Below are positions 37,548 through 46,487 of a stretch of DNA of 64,000 bases, in pieces. How positions within the stretch are numbered: position 1 is the first letter of the stretch; each line of letters opens with the position of its first letter. The stretch is from the NCBI RefSeq assembly GCF_014199205.1, contig NZ_JACIJD010000002.1:186001-250000 (forward strand), written 5' to 3'. The DNA comes from Muricoccus pecuniae (GTDB lineage Bacteria; Pseudomonadota; Alphaproteobacteria; Acetobacterales; Acetobacteraceae). Position numbers and translations under genes: made by a program. The notes beneath the pieces are model-generated. The model had not been told where the DNA came from and did no database searches. It saw only the letters and a program-made list of their open reading frames with translations.

Positions 37548-37638
37548 GGCGTCGCGCTCCTTGCGCGGCGGAATCCTTCACAGCATCTTGCCCCCAACAG
37601 GCGGCCCGGTGGTGGGCCGCCCCAAGGGGAAACATCCG

Positions 37639-38655
37639 ATGCTCACCAAGCGTGGCCTGGGGCTCGCCGCCCTCGGCATGACGATCGGCACCGCGGCGCG
37701 GGCCCAGGGGACCGGCCAGGGAAGCAGCCCGGGAAGCGCCCAGGGAAGCGGCGCGGCGGAGTGGCCGCAGCGGCAGGTCACGCTGGTGGTGCCCTGGGCG
37801 CCCGGCGGCTCCACCGACACGCTGGCCCGCGTGCTGGCGCAGCGCGTCTCGGCCGATCTCGGCCGGCCCGTGGTGGTGGACAACCGGCCCGGCGCCTCGG
37901 GCACGGTGGGGCACAGCAGCGTCTCCCGCGCGCAGCCCGATGGCTACACGCTGCTGCTGGGCACCAACTCCACCTACGCGATGGCGCCCTTCCTGCTGAA
38001 CAGCCTGCCCTATGACAACGATCGCGGCTTCACGCCCATCGGGCTGCTGGCGACGAACGCGCAGTTTTTCTGCGTCCACCCCTCCGTGCGCGCGAACGAC
38101 ATCGCGGAGCTGATCGCGCTGGCCAAGGCGCAGCCGGGCAAGATCAGCTACTCCTCCTCCGGCGCCGGTTCCTCCGCCCATCTCGCGGTGGAGCTGCTGA
38201 ATGCCGAGGCGGGGGTGGAAATGCTCCACGTTCCCTATCGCGGCGGGGCGCCGGCGCTCCAGGCGCTGATCGCCAACGAGGTGCAGCTCTCGGCGGTGGA
38301 CGCGGTCTCCGCCCTCCAGCCCATGCGCGCGGGGGCGGTGCGGGCGATCGCGGTGTCCTCCCCCCAGCCCGACCCCGCGGCGCCCGAGGTGAAGCCCATC
38401 GCGGCCACCGTGCCGGGCTTCGAATCCTCCACCGACTTCTCGCTCTTCGCGCCGCCGGGCGTGGCGCCCGCGCTCGGGTCCCGGATTCAGGCCGCCTTCG
38501 CCCGCGCGCTCGAGAGCGCGGAGGTGCGGGAGAAGCTGGCGACCATGGCCATCCGCCCCGTAGGCGGGAAGCCGGAGGACTTCCCCGCCTATCAGAAGCG
38601 CGAGACGGAGAAGTGGGGCGGCATCATCCGGGCGCGGAACATCAAGCCCGACTGA
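37639..38655 (+). CDS. Bug/TctC-type periplasmic solute receptor 4
   Basis: A 338-residue receptor. A signal segment (LTKRGLGLAALGMTIGTAARA) cleaves near residue 22. Unusually it is followed by a Gly/Ser/Gln repeat linker (GTGQGSSPGSAQGSGAA) before the mature fold begins WPQRQVTLVVPWAPGGSTD. VVDNRPGASGTVGHS and VPYRGGAPALQAL are typical. AAGGGGAAA precedes ATG 37639. No transporter partner. It converges on another Bug gene with a hairpin in between. Confidence 0.9.
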   Translation: MLTKRGLGLAALGMTIGTAARAQGTGQGSSPGSAQGSGAAEWPQRQVTLVVPWAPGGSTDTLARVLAQRVSADLGRPVVVDNRPGASGTVGHSSVSRAQPDGYTLLLGTNSTYAMAPFLLNSLPYDNDRGFTPIGLLATNAQFFCVHPSVRANDIAELIALAKAQPGKISYSSSGAGSSAHLAVELLNAEAGVEMLHVPYRGGAPALQALIANEVQLSAVDAVSALQPMRAGAVRAIAVSSPQPDPAAPEVKPIAATVPGFESSTDFSLFAPPGVAPALGSRIQAAFARALESAEVREKLATMAIRPVGGKPEDFPAYQKRETEKWGGIIRARNIKPD

Positions 38656-38664
38656 CGACCGGTG

Positions 38665-38691
38665 GCGGGGGAGGGCAGGGCCTTCCCCCGC
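38665..38691. terminator. Bidirectional hairpin between convergent Bug genes 4 and 5
   Basis: Perfect 8-base arms GCGGGGGA and TCCCCCGC flank an 11-base loop that can pair further. It lies between the stops at 38655 (+) and 38701 (-). Confidence 0.5.
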
Positions 38692-38700
38692 GGCCCGCGC

Positions 38701-39660
38701 TCAGTCCGTCGCGCGGATGCCCAGCCGGCGGACGAGTTCCGTCCACCGCTCGCGCTCGGTCCGGGCCGCGGCGGCCAGGACCGTGCCGTCCCCCGCGCGG
38801 GGATCGACGCCCAGGCCGAGAAGTCGCGCCCGCAGCTCCGGCTCGGCCATGGCGGCCTGGGAGGCCTCGGTGATGCGGGCGGCGAGGGCGGGCGGCATCC
38901 CGGCCGGGCCGAAGATGCCGAACCAGGTCTCGGAGACCAGGCCCGGCAGGCCCGCGGACTCGCCGGTGGGGGTGCCGGGGGCGAGCGGCGTCTCCTCTGC
39001 GGAGGTGACGGCCAGGGCCTTCACCGTGCCGGCCTGGATATGCGTGGCGGCGGTGGCCGGCACGTCCAGCAGCACGTGCACGTCGCCCCGGCGCAGCTCG
39101 GCATAGACCGCGCCCGTGCCGCGATAGGGCACGTGGACCATGCCGAGATCGGCCAGGCTGTCGAGCAGCGCGCCGTTCAGGTGCGGCGTGGTGGCCACGC
39201 CGGAGGAGCCGTAGTTCACCGCCCCACGCCGCGTCTTCGCCCAGGCGATGAGGCCGCGCAGGTCGTTCACCGGGACGGTGGTCGAGACGAGAACCAGGGA
39301 GGGCGAGGCGCCGATGAGGGCGAGCGGGGTGAAGTCCCGCTCGACGTCATAGGGCAGGTTGGCGCCGGTGGCCGGCGCGGTGGAGTGGATGGAGGAGGTG
39401 GCGAGCAGCAGCGTCAACCCGTCCGGCTGGGCGCGCACCACCACCTCCGCCGCCGGCACGCCGCCGGCCCCGGGGCGGTTCTCGATCACCACCGTCGCGC
39501 CCAGGCGCTGCGCCAGGAGCGGGGCGAAGAGGCGGGATACGGCGTCCGTCGCGCCCCCGGCGGGGAAGGGCACGATCAGCCGCACCGGGCGGGCCTGGGC
39601 GAGGGCCGGGCGGGCGAGGGCCGCCAGGGCCGGCAGGGCGAGAAGGGAACGGCGTTCCAT
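38701..39660 (-). CDS. Bug/TctC-type periplasmic solute receptor 5
   Basis: A 319-residue receptor starting at ATG 39660. A short signal (ERRSLLALPALAALARPALAQA) is cleaved near residue 23. The mature protein opens with RPVRLIVPFPAGGATD, and VVIENRPGAGGVPAAE and VPYRGTGAVYAEL complete the family pattern. It is monocistronic between a terminator hairpin and a membrane-protein gene. Its ligand is unknown. It is the fifth orphan receptor of this type in 36 kb. Confidence 0.9.
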   Translation of the reverse strand: MERRSLLALPALAALARPALAQARPVRLIVPFPAGGATDAVSRLFAPLLAQRLGATVVIENRPGAGGVPAAEVVVRAQPDGLTLLLATSSIHSTAPATGANLPYDVERDFTPLALIGASPSLVLVSTTVPVNDLRGLIAWAKTRRGAVNYGSSGVATTPHLNGALLDSLADLGMVHVPYRGTGAVYAELRRGDVHVLLDVPATAATHIQAGTVKALAVTSAEETPLAPGTPTGESAGLPGLVSETWFGIFGPAGMPPALAARITEASQAAMAEPELRARLLGLGVDPRAGDGTVLAAAARTERERWTELVRRLGIRATD

Positions 39661-39836
39661 GGAGGCGACTTTCGGCTGGAGCGGATCGCGGCCGGGCGGG
39701 CGGACCCGGAAGCGCTGGTCTGGGCCGCAGACAACAGGTTCGCGAGGGACAGGCAAGGCCCTCGGGCGAGGGCGGTCCGGACTTGGCGTGCCCGCGTTTC
39801 ACGCGGCGCGTCCGGCCCGGCCGATTGGCGCTGCGC

Positions 39837-41669
39837 CTACTCGCCTTCCGCCGGGCAGCGGCGCAGGTCGATTCCGTCCGGCGCCGCCTCCCCGTCCCGC
39901 AGCCCGCGGATGCCGAAGAGGAACACGCCGAGGCGGCGGGGGTCCTCGCTCTCCCGGAGCGTGCTGGGGCTCACGGCATCCGGCGTCTCGATGACCAGGA
40001 TCGTCTGCCGCCCGGGCTCCAGCGGCACGAAGACCTCGCGCGGCGGGGCTCCCAGCCGGAAGCCGCAGCCCGCGGCCGTGTCCGTCCGGACCCGGACCCG
40101 CTGCTCCGCCCCGCCGCTGGGAACATGCGCCGAGAGGGACAGCACCATGCCCCCGGAACCCTCGCGCCCCGTGAGGAGGATGAGGCCCGCCCGCCCGATG
40201 GACCAGCGCCCGGTCGGCTCGGGAACGGACCAGCCCAGGAACTCGACCGGCCAGGGCCGCGGCGCGAAGGGAATCGGGCGGCAGGAGAGGCCCAGGCGGT
40301 CCAGCCTCTCCGCATAGGCCGCGAGATAGGCCTCGGCGGGCGGCACCCGGGCGGGCGGCTGGTGCCACCAGACGGTGCGGGCGAGGGTCTGCAGCACCGC
40401 CTCGTCCCGGCCGATCCCGGCCTCCGGATGGCAGGCGGCGCTGCGCAGCACGCCGAAGGCGCGCTCCCTCCCGGCCATCTCCCGGGCTGAGGCGCGGTTG
40501 TGCAGGAAGGTGAGGGACGCGACGAGGCCGACCAGGCCCGCGCAGAGCAGCGTCGCGCCCCGGGCCCGGAGAAGGTGCAGCAGCCCCGCGAGGCCCACCG
40601 CCGCCGCGACGCCCACGCCCAACCCCGCGAGGCGCGAATCGACATAGGCGCAGTCGCCCATCCGGCACCAGCTCTGGTATTTCGGCGTCAGCGCGTGGAA
40701 GAGCGTGTTCAGCCAGATCCAGCCCCCGCAGCACAGCAGCAGGCCGAGCGCCAGGCGAGGCCGGAGATCGCGGGCGAGGGGCGGGAGCAGCCGCGCGGCG
40801 GCCCGGGCCCCGCCGAGCAGGAGGAGGAAGGCCAGGGCGAGGTCCATCCGCCCTGCCGCCGCCCGGGGCAGGTAGGGGAAGACCGTGCCGCTGACCATGT
40901 GCCGCAGCTGAAGCCGGAAAACCTCGGACAGGTCGATCGCCTGGAGCATGTTGCCCGAGTAGTCGCTCGGGAAGGCGAGGCGGTAGCCGAGATAGACCGT
41001 GGCCGAGGCGAGCAGCGCCGTCCCGTGCAGCAGCAGCGCGTGGCGCCGCTGCCCCGGCGGGGAGGTCAGCACCGCGAGCGCCGCGAGGGCGCTGCCCGCG
41101 ATGAGCGCGTATTCCAGCACGAGCATCAGCGCCGCGAGGCCGAGGGCCGCGGCCATCCCGCCCGCGCGGGGCAAATCCTTCCGGGCGAGGTGGACATGCA
41201 GGGCGACGAGGCCGAGCAGCGGCAGGGTCAGCATCAGGGGGTAGGCGTTCGGCGGCAGGTGGTGCGCCACCATCGGCGTGATGCAGAGCGTGGCCAGCAG
41301 CGCCGGCCGGGTGAGCGGAAGCCGGAACCGCAGGGCGAGGAGGTGGCAGAAGGCGAGGATCAGGAAGCCGAAGAGCGCGACGATGAGGACGCGCCCCCAG
41401 GCATATTCCTGCAGCATCGCCCCGAGCATGACGAGGATGAGGGCAGGATAGATGCCGATGCGGCCCTGCTCCTGCGCCGCCTTGCGGACCTCCTCGATCA
41501 GGGAGGCCGGCCGGTCCAGCGTGGTCAGCACCGCGAGCTGCCAGAAATTGTCGTCCGCCGACTGGTGGAAGGCGCTGAGGAAGGGCCAGAGCTGGAGCGC
41601 GGCGAAGGCGAGCAGCGCCAGGTCCGGCCAGGCCGCGCGCAACCGGCTCCAGCGGGGTGGGGCAGCCAT
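39837..41669 (-). CDS. Large polytopic membrane protein with C-terminal soluble domain
   Basis: A 610-residue protein. The first about 420 residues contain roughly ten to eleven hydrophobic helices; an early loop carries HQSADDNFWQL, an acidic-aromatic pattern reminiscent of the first periplasmic loop of GT39/GT-C glycosyltransferases. The C-terminal 190 residues are soluble. They include a beta-sandwich-like stretch and end with ESEDPRRLGVFLFGIRGL, a motif I associate with sugar-binding domains attached to glycosyltransferases. I cannot assign a family. A GT-C glycosyltransferase or a glycan-modifying membrane protein is the best guess. It stands alone, with about 130 featureless bases on its 5' side. 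Confidence 0.72.
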   Translation of the reverse strand: MAAPPRWSRLRAAWPDLALLAFAALQLWPFLSAFHQSADDNFWQLAVLTTLDRPASLIEEVRKAAQEQGRIGIYPALILVMLGAMLQEYAWGRVLIVALFGFLILAFCHLLALRFRLPLTRPALLATLCITPMVAHHLPPNAYPLMLTLPLLGLVALHVHLARKDLPRAGGMAAALGLAALMLVLEYALIAGSALAALAVLTSPPGQRRHALLLHGTALLASATVYLGYRLAFPSDYSGNMLQAIDLSEVFRLQLRHMVSGTVFPYLPRAAAGRMDLALAFLLLLGGARAAARLLPPLARDLRPRLALGLLLCCGGWIWLNTLFHALTPKYQSWCRMGDCAYVDSRLAGLGVGVAAAVGLAGLLHLLRARGATLLCAGLVGLVASLTFLHNRASAREMAGRERAFGVLRSAACHPEAGIGRDEAVLQTLARTVWWHQPPARVPPAEAYLAAYAERLDRLGLSCRPIPFAPRPWPVEFLGWSVPEPTGRWSIGRAGLILLTGREGSGGMVLSLSAHVPSGGAEQRVRVRTDTAAGCGFRLGAPPREVFVPLEPGRQTILVIETPDAVSPSTLRESEDPRRLGVFLFGIRGLRDGEAAPDGIDLRRCPAEGE

Positions 41670-41803
41670 CGGGGGCTACAGGCTCTTCCGGCGCGCGGCC
41701 CTTGCCGCCTCGCTCCTCCTAGAGCGGCCCGGGCCCCGGATGAGGCGCGCGGAGCGGGGCGCGAGGCCCGTGATGGCAGTCGCAGGCTTGGCCGGCGGCG
41801 TCC

Positions 41804-42973
41804 TCACGGCCTCAGCCACCGCCGTAGCCGCTCCGGCGCCTCGGCCATGTCCGCCTCGGGGCCGCAATAGCTGAAGCGGAGGAAGCGCGCGCCGCGCCCG
41901 GGGTCGAAGTCCACGCCGGGGGTGGCCGCGATCCCGGCCTCGGCCAGCATGCGGGCGCAGAAGGCGGGGCTGTCATTCGTCAGCTGGCCGATATCGGCCC
42001 AGATGTAGAAGGCGCCGTCCGCCGCCGCGATCCGGTCGAACCCCGCCGCCGGCAGGCCGGCGAGCAGCAGGTCGCGGGAGCGGCGATAGGCGGCGCGGTT
42101 CGCCTCCAGCTCCTCCGTGCAGTCCATCGCGGCTTCTGCCGCCACCTGGGCGACGTGCGGGGCGGAGATGAAGAGGTTCTGCGCCAGCCGCTCCACCGGG
42201 CGGACGAGATCCTCCGGCAGCACGAGCCAGCCGACGCGCCAGCCCGTCATGCTGAAATACTTGGAGAAGCTGTTCACCACGATGGCGCTGGCCGAATGCG
42301 CGGCGGCCGTCTCCTCGGCCATGCCGTAGGACAGGCCGTGGTAGATCTCGTCCGAGATCAGGCGCACGCCCTTCGCCTCGCACCAGCGGGCGATGGCGGC
42401 CAGCTCATCGGGCGCCAGCATCGTGCCCGCGGGGTTGCAGGGGCTGGCGACGATCAGCCCGGCCGGGCGGGGATCCAGCGCCTCCAGCATGGCGACGGTG
42501 GGCTGGAAGCGGGTGGAGGCGTCGCAGGGCAGGAGCTGCGGCACCATGCCCAGCGCCGTCAGGATGTTCGCGTAAGGGGGGTAGTAGGGCGCGGCCATGG
42601 CCACGCGGTCCCCCGTGTCGAAGGCGGAGAGGAAGGCGAGGGGAAAGGCGCCCGAGGCGCCGACCGTCACCGCGATGCGCTCGGCCGGGATGGCGGCGCC
42701 GTAGTGGTCGCGGTAGCGGGCGGCGATGCGCTCGCGCAGGGAGCGCAGCCCGAAGGCCTCGGTGTAGCCCATGGGATGCCCGTCCCGCAGGGCGCGGATC
42801 GCGGCCTCGGCGGCGCCGCGCGGGGCGCCGGTGCCGGGCTGGCCGACCTCCATCCGCAGGATGCCGGGCTCCCCCGGGGGGATGGCGGCCGCGCGCGCAT
42901 TGGCGGCCGCGATCACGTCCATGACGAGGAAGGCGGGGGCGTGGGCGCCCCGCCCGACCTTCAGCCCGGCCAA
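41804..42973 (-). CDS. PLP-dependent class I/II aminotransferase
   Basis: A 389-residue fold-type I aminotransferase. MEVGQPGTGAP, the aromatic cofactor-stacking segment APYYPPYAN, ASPCNPAGTM (Asn for PLP O3'), SDEIYHGLSY with the Asp for the pyridine nitrogen, and NSFSKYFSMTGWRVGW with the Schiff-base Lys are all present. SYCGPEADM near the end should hold the substrate-carboxylate region. The start is TTG at 42973, one base after the stop of the gamma-glutamyltransferase-like gene; ATG at 42922 is possible. The amino donor cannot be told. The tight spacing implies co-transcription with the upstream gene. Confidence 0.88.
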   Translation of the reverse strand: MAGLKVGRGAHAPAFLVMDVIAAANARAAAIPPGEPGILRMEVGQPGTGAPRGAAEAAIRALRDGHPMGYTEAFGLRSLRERIAARYRDHYGAAIPAERIAVTVGASGAFPLAFLSAFDTGDRVAMAAPYYPPYANILTALGMVPQLLPCDASTRFQPTVAMLEALDPRPAGLIVASPCNPAGTMLAPDELAAIARWCEAKGVRLISDEIYHGLSYGMAEETAAAHSASAIVVNSFSKYFSMTGWRVGWLVLPEDLVRPVERLAQNLFISAPHVAQVAAEAAMDCTEELEANRAAYRRSRDLLLAGLPAAGFDRIAAADGAFYIWADIGQLTNDSPAFCARMLAEAGIAATPGVDFDPGRGARFLRFSYCGPEADMAEAPERLRRWLRP

Positions 42974-42974
42974 G

Positions 42975-44288
42975 CTAGTCGTTCCCGACGGCGAGGCCGA
43001 AGCCGCGGGGATCGGCGCCCCCCGAGCAGCCCGCGGCGGAGACGCTCCCCTGGCAGGAGACGGCGACCCCGCGCCCGGGCTCCGGCGCGCCGGATGAGAG
43101 GGCCTGGAGCAGCGGCGCGCGGCGGGAGAGGTGCAGCGCGGCGGGACCGCCCGCCGCCGCCGGGGCCGCGCCCTGGCCCGAGCCGGCGCCGGCGTAGCGC
43201 ATCGTCTTCACATTCGTGTTGACGACGAGGATCGCGCCCAGCGGCGGCGCCTGCACGCTGCCCATCCCCGGCGCGGGGGCGAGCAGGAAGCCCATCCCCG
43301 GCACCATCCGGCCCGTGCCGAAGAGGTTGTTCATGGTGAAGGCGCAGGCCACCGCCCCGCCGTCCCGGTCTTGGACGACGAGGGAGGTGCTGGCGCCGAA
43401 GCTCCCCGCCACGGCCGGGGCGGCCCCGCCCGCCGCGGCGGCGCGGAAGGCGGCGAGCGTCGCCCCGCCATCGGCGGAGGCGGGGAGGACGGAGAGGACA
43501 TCCGCGCCCAGCCGCTCCTGCGCGGGCGGCACGGCCTGCGGCACGGCGGCGCGCATCTCCGGCACGGTCAGGAAGCCGCCCGCCGCGGCGCTGGCCTCCT
43601 CCACGCGGCGGGCGAGCCCGCCCTGGTGGAAGTCGCCCACCCCCGCCGTGCGAAGGGCGGCCAGGGTGGTGGCGAGGTCCTGCTGAGCCAGCGGCGTCCC
43701 CTCCGCCACCGGGTTGCCGCCCGGCGCGAAGACGGCGCGGGAGACGGGATCGGCCAGGAGCGGGCCGGAGACGGCGGCGAGGTCGGTGGCGAAGGCGCGG
43801 GAGACGGGGGTGCCGAAGCGGGCCAGCCCCTCCGCCGGGGCGATGGTGCGCTCGAAGGGCAGCCGGCCCTGGCGGGCATGCAGGGCGAAGAGGCCGCGCG
43901 CCATCATCGGCACCGCCGCCGGCCGGTCCGCCCCCGAGGGCACCGCCGCGCGCGCGCCGGGCTGGAAGAGGAAGGCTTCCACCTCGTTGCGGCGGGGGTC
44001 GTAGCCGAGGCAGGCGCCGCCGCCGCCCAGCCCCGCGCGGGAGGGCAGGGTCACGGCCAGGGTGAAGCCCGCCGCCACCGCCGCATCCGCCGCCGAGCCG
44101 CCGGCCGAGAGGACGTCGCGCGCCACGATCGCCGCGCGGGGCTCCTCCGCCGCCACATTGCCGAGGAAGCCGCGGACATAGCCCTGCTGCCCCGGCTGGG
44201 CGGAGGAGCCGCCCGTGAGGGCGTTGCCCACCCGCTCGACGGTGGAGCAGCCGGTCAGGGCCGCGAGGGAGAGGGCGAGCGCCGCCAT
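42975..44288 (-). CDS. Gamma-glutamyltransferase-like lipoprotein
   Basis: A 437-residue Ntn-hydrolase-family protein, about 100 residues shorter than typical GGT. The N-terminus is a lipoprotein signal with lipobox ALTGC (Cys near residue 12). LSAGGSAADAAVAAGFTLAV and GLGGGGACLGYD are the conserved large-chain segments. The autoprocessing site is probably in GASTSLVVQD, where the usual TTH becomes STS, with the Thr retained. MNNLFGTG matches the following conserved loop. The C-terminal part is Gly/Ala-rich and lacks the usual long barrel end. ATG 44288 is chosen for the compact signal; an alternative ATG at 44330 would overlap the divergent start codon. Activity is plausible but not certain. 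Confidence 0.8.
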   Translation of the reverse strand: MAALALSLAALTGCSTVERVGNALTGGSSAQPGQQGYVRGFLGNVAAEEPRAAIVARDVLSAGGSAADAAVAAGFTLAVTLPSRAGLGGGGACLGYDPRRNEVEAFLFQPGARAAVPSGADRPAAVPMMARGLFALHARQGRLPFERTIAPAEGLARFGTPVSRAFATDLAAVSGPLLADPVSRAVFAPGGNPVAEGTPLAQQDLATTLAALRTAGVGDFHQGGLARRVEEASAAAGGFLTVPEMRAAVPQAVPPAQERLGADVLSVLPASADGGATLAAFRAAAAGGAAPAVAGSFGASTSLVVQDRDGGAVACAFTMNNLFGTGRMVPGMGFLLAPAPGMGSVQAPPLGAILVVNTNVKTMRYAGAGSGQGAAPAAAGGPAALHLSRRAPLLQALSSGAPEPGRGVAVSCQGSVSAAGCSGGADPRGFGLAVGND

Positions 44289-44328
44289 GGCTGGCCGGCG
44301 GGGAGGCACCCGGAATAGGGTGCCGCCC

Positions 44329-45759
44329 ATGCGGAAGCCACGCGCACTCGCCATCCTGTTCCGGGCCATCTCTGCCGCCGTGCTGGTCATGGCCGCGTTC
44401 CTGGCACCGGGCACCGCAGGGGCGCAAGGGGGTGGGGGGCGCGGCCCGGTCTCGACCATTCGCGACGCGGAAACCGAATCCCTCATCCGCGCCTTCCTCG
44501 ACCCCCTGCTGGCGGCCGCTGGGGTGGACCGCCGGCTGGTGGAGCTGACCATCATCCAGGACAGGGCGATCAACGCCTTCGTCGCCCAGGGGAACCGGCT
44601 CTACATCCATACCGGCCTCATCCAGGGGGCGGAGTCGGCGGGCGAGCTGGCCGGGGTGATCGCGCACGAGGTCGGGCACATCTCCGGCGGGCACCTCGCG
44701 CGGCTGCCGGAGGAGATGCGGCTGGCCATGCTGCGCTCGGTCGCCGCCATGCTGCTCGGCGCGGGGGCGGGGGTGGCGGCGCGGTCGTCGGACGCCGCCA
44801 TGGGGCTGATGCTCGGCGGCCAGGCGAGCGCCATGGGCAGCCTCTACGCCTTCACCCGCACGCAGGAGCAGGCGGCGGACCAGGCGGGGATGGTCCTGCT
44901 GGAGCGCCTGGGCTGGTCCGGTGCCGGGATGGAGAGGCTGCTGCGCCGCCTGCTGGACCAGGAGCTGCTGGCCGTCGGCCGGCAGGACCCGTATTTCCGC
45001 ACCCACCCCCTCTCGCGCGACAGGCTGGACTTCGTGCGGGAGGAGATGGCGCGCGGCCGGGCGCGGCAGGGAGGGCTGCCCCCGGCCCTCGAGGCGCGCT
45101 TCGCCATGGTGCGGGCAAAGCTGAACGGCTTCGTGGACGCCCCCGCCGCGAGCTGGCGCCGCTACCTCAACGACGACACCGCCCCCGGCCGCTACGCCCG
45201 CGCCATCGCCCAGTACCGCTCCGGCCGCACCGACGCGGCGCTGGAGCTGCTGGAGCCCGCGATCCGCGAGCAGCCCGCCAACCCCTGGCTGCTCGAGTTC
45301 AAGGGCCAGGTGCTGTTCGAGGGCGGCCGCCCGGCCGAGGCCGTGGCGCCGCTGGCCGCCGCCCTGCGGCTGGCCCCGAACGAGCCGCTGATCCGCGCCG
45401 CCTACGGTCGCGCCCTGATGGAGGGGGGAGGGGACGCCGCCTCCCTCCGCCGCGCCACGACGGAGCTGCTGGCGGCGGCGCGGGCGGACCGGGACAACGG
45501 CTTCGCCTGGGGCCAGCTCGCCACCGCCTATGCCCGGCTGGACGACATCCCGAATGCCGAGCTGGCCCTGGCGGAGCAGGCCATGGCCGAGGGCGACACG
45601 GCCGAGGCCCGTTTCCGCGCCGCCCGCGCCGAGAAGGGTCTTCCTCCCGGCCCCGCCCGGCTGCGCGCCGCGGACCTGCGGAACGCGACGCGCCGTGATA
45701 ACCTCACCTCCGACGAGCGGAAGGCCGAGGACGAGCTTCGGCGAAGGGACAGACGATGA
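44329..45759 (+). CDS. Periplasmic M48 metalloprotease with TPR repeats (BepA/YfgC-like)
   Basis: A 476-residue exported protease/chaperone. A signal peptide (ILFRAISAAVLVMAAFLAPGTAGA) ends near residue 32. The zinc site is HEVGH at 113-117, with the third ligand in RTQEQAADQAG. Residues about 300-460 form TPR-type helical pairs (AIAQYRSGRTDAALELLEP, NPWLLEFKGQVLFEGGRPAEA). BepA-type proteins degrade or assist misassembled outer-membrane proteins. Its stop overlaps the start of the DsbA-like gene (ATGA), consistent with envelope quality control. The ATG overlaps the alternative start of the divergent GGT gene, so there is essentially no intergenic space. Confidence 0.9.
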   Translation: MRKPRALAILFRAISAAVLVMAAFLAPGTAGAQGGGGRGPVSTIRDAETESLIRAFLDPLLAAAGVDRRLVELTIIQDRAINAFVAQGNRLYIHTGLIQGAESAGELAGVIAHEVGHISGGHLARLPEEMRLAMLRSVAAMLLGAGAGVAARSSDAAMGLMLGGQASAMGSLYAFTRTQEQAADQAGMVLLERLGWSGAGMERLLRRLLDQELLAVGRQDPYFRTHPLSRDRLDFVREEMARGRARQGGLPPALEARFAMVRAKLNGFVDAPAASWRRYLNDDTAPGRYARAIAQYRSGRTDAALELLEPAIREQPANPWLLEFKGQVLFEGGRPAEAVAPLAAALRLAPNEPLIRAAYGRALMEGGGDAASLRRATTELLAAARADRDNGFAWGQLATAYARLDDIPNAELALAEQAMAEGDTAEARFRAARAEKGLPPGPARLRAADLRNATRRDNLTSDERKAEDELRRRDRR

Positions 45760-46487
45760 AGCGCATCCTCATGGCGGGCGCCGCCCTGCTTCTCGGCGGC
45801 AGCGCCGCGCTCGCCCAGGGCTTCTCCGGGGAGCAGCGGGAGGAGATCGTCTCCATCCTGCGGGAGGCGCTGAGAACCGACCCCACCATCCTGCGCGACG
45901 CCATCGGGGCGATGCAGGAGGCCCAGCGGGCGGAGCAGGAGGGCGCGCGCCGCAACGCCCTGGCCGCCAGCCGCGACGCGCTGTTCAACAACGCCGCCGA
46001 CCCCGTGAAGGGCAACCCGCGCGGCGACGTGACGATCGTCGAGTTCTTCGATGCGCGCTGCACCTATTGCAAGACACTCTATCCCAGCATGCAGGCGTTG
46101 CTGCAGCGGGACCGCAACATCCGCGTGGTGCTGAAGGACCTGCCGATCCTCGGGCCGAACAGCGTGCTCGCCAGCCGCGCGCTGCTGGCAGCCCAGAAGC
46201 AGGGCAAGTACGAGCCGCTCTACGACGCGCTGCTGAAGCTGCGGACCGAGCCGACCGAGGCGGTGATCCAGGCCGAGGCGCAGCGCGCCGGCATCGACTG
46301 GGCGCGGCTGCGGCGGGACATGGACGACCCGACCATTCAGGAGCGGCTGCAGGCCAACATCGCCCTCGCCCAGCGCCTGGGGCTGGAGGGAACCCCCGCC
46401 CTGGTGATCGGGGACGCGCTGGTGCCCGGCGCCGTGGAGCTGCCCGAGCTGGAGCGGCTGGTGGCGGAGGCGCGGCGCCGTGGCTGA
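45756..46487 (+). CDS. DsbA-family thiol:disulfide interchange protein
   Basis: A 243-residue exported thioredoxin-fold protein. The signal peptide is KRILMAGAALLLGGSAALAQ, with cleavage near residue 21. An N-terminal helical region (about 25-80) resembles the ScsC/Com1-like family and may mediate oligomerisation. The catalytic CTYC is in FFDARCTYCKTLYP, and the cis-Pro loop is GLEGTPALVIG. It is translationally coupled to the BepA-like protease upstream. It probably oxidises or isomerises disulfides in envelope proteins. Its last codons overlap the tryptophan dioxygenase start by 8 bases. Confidence 0.92.
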   Translation: MKRILMAGAALLLGGSAALAQGFSGEQREEIVSILREALRTDPTILRDAIGAMQEAQRAEQEGARRNALAASRDALFNNAADPVKGNPRGDVTIVEFFDARCTYCKTLYPSMQALLQRDRNIRVVLKDLPILGPNSVLASRALLAAQKQGKYEPLYDALLKLRTEPTEAVIQAEAQRAGIDWARLRRDMDDPTIQERLQANIALAQRLGLEGTPALVIGDALVPGAVELPELERLVAEARRRG

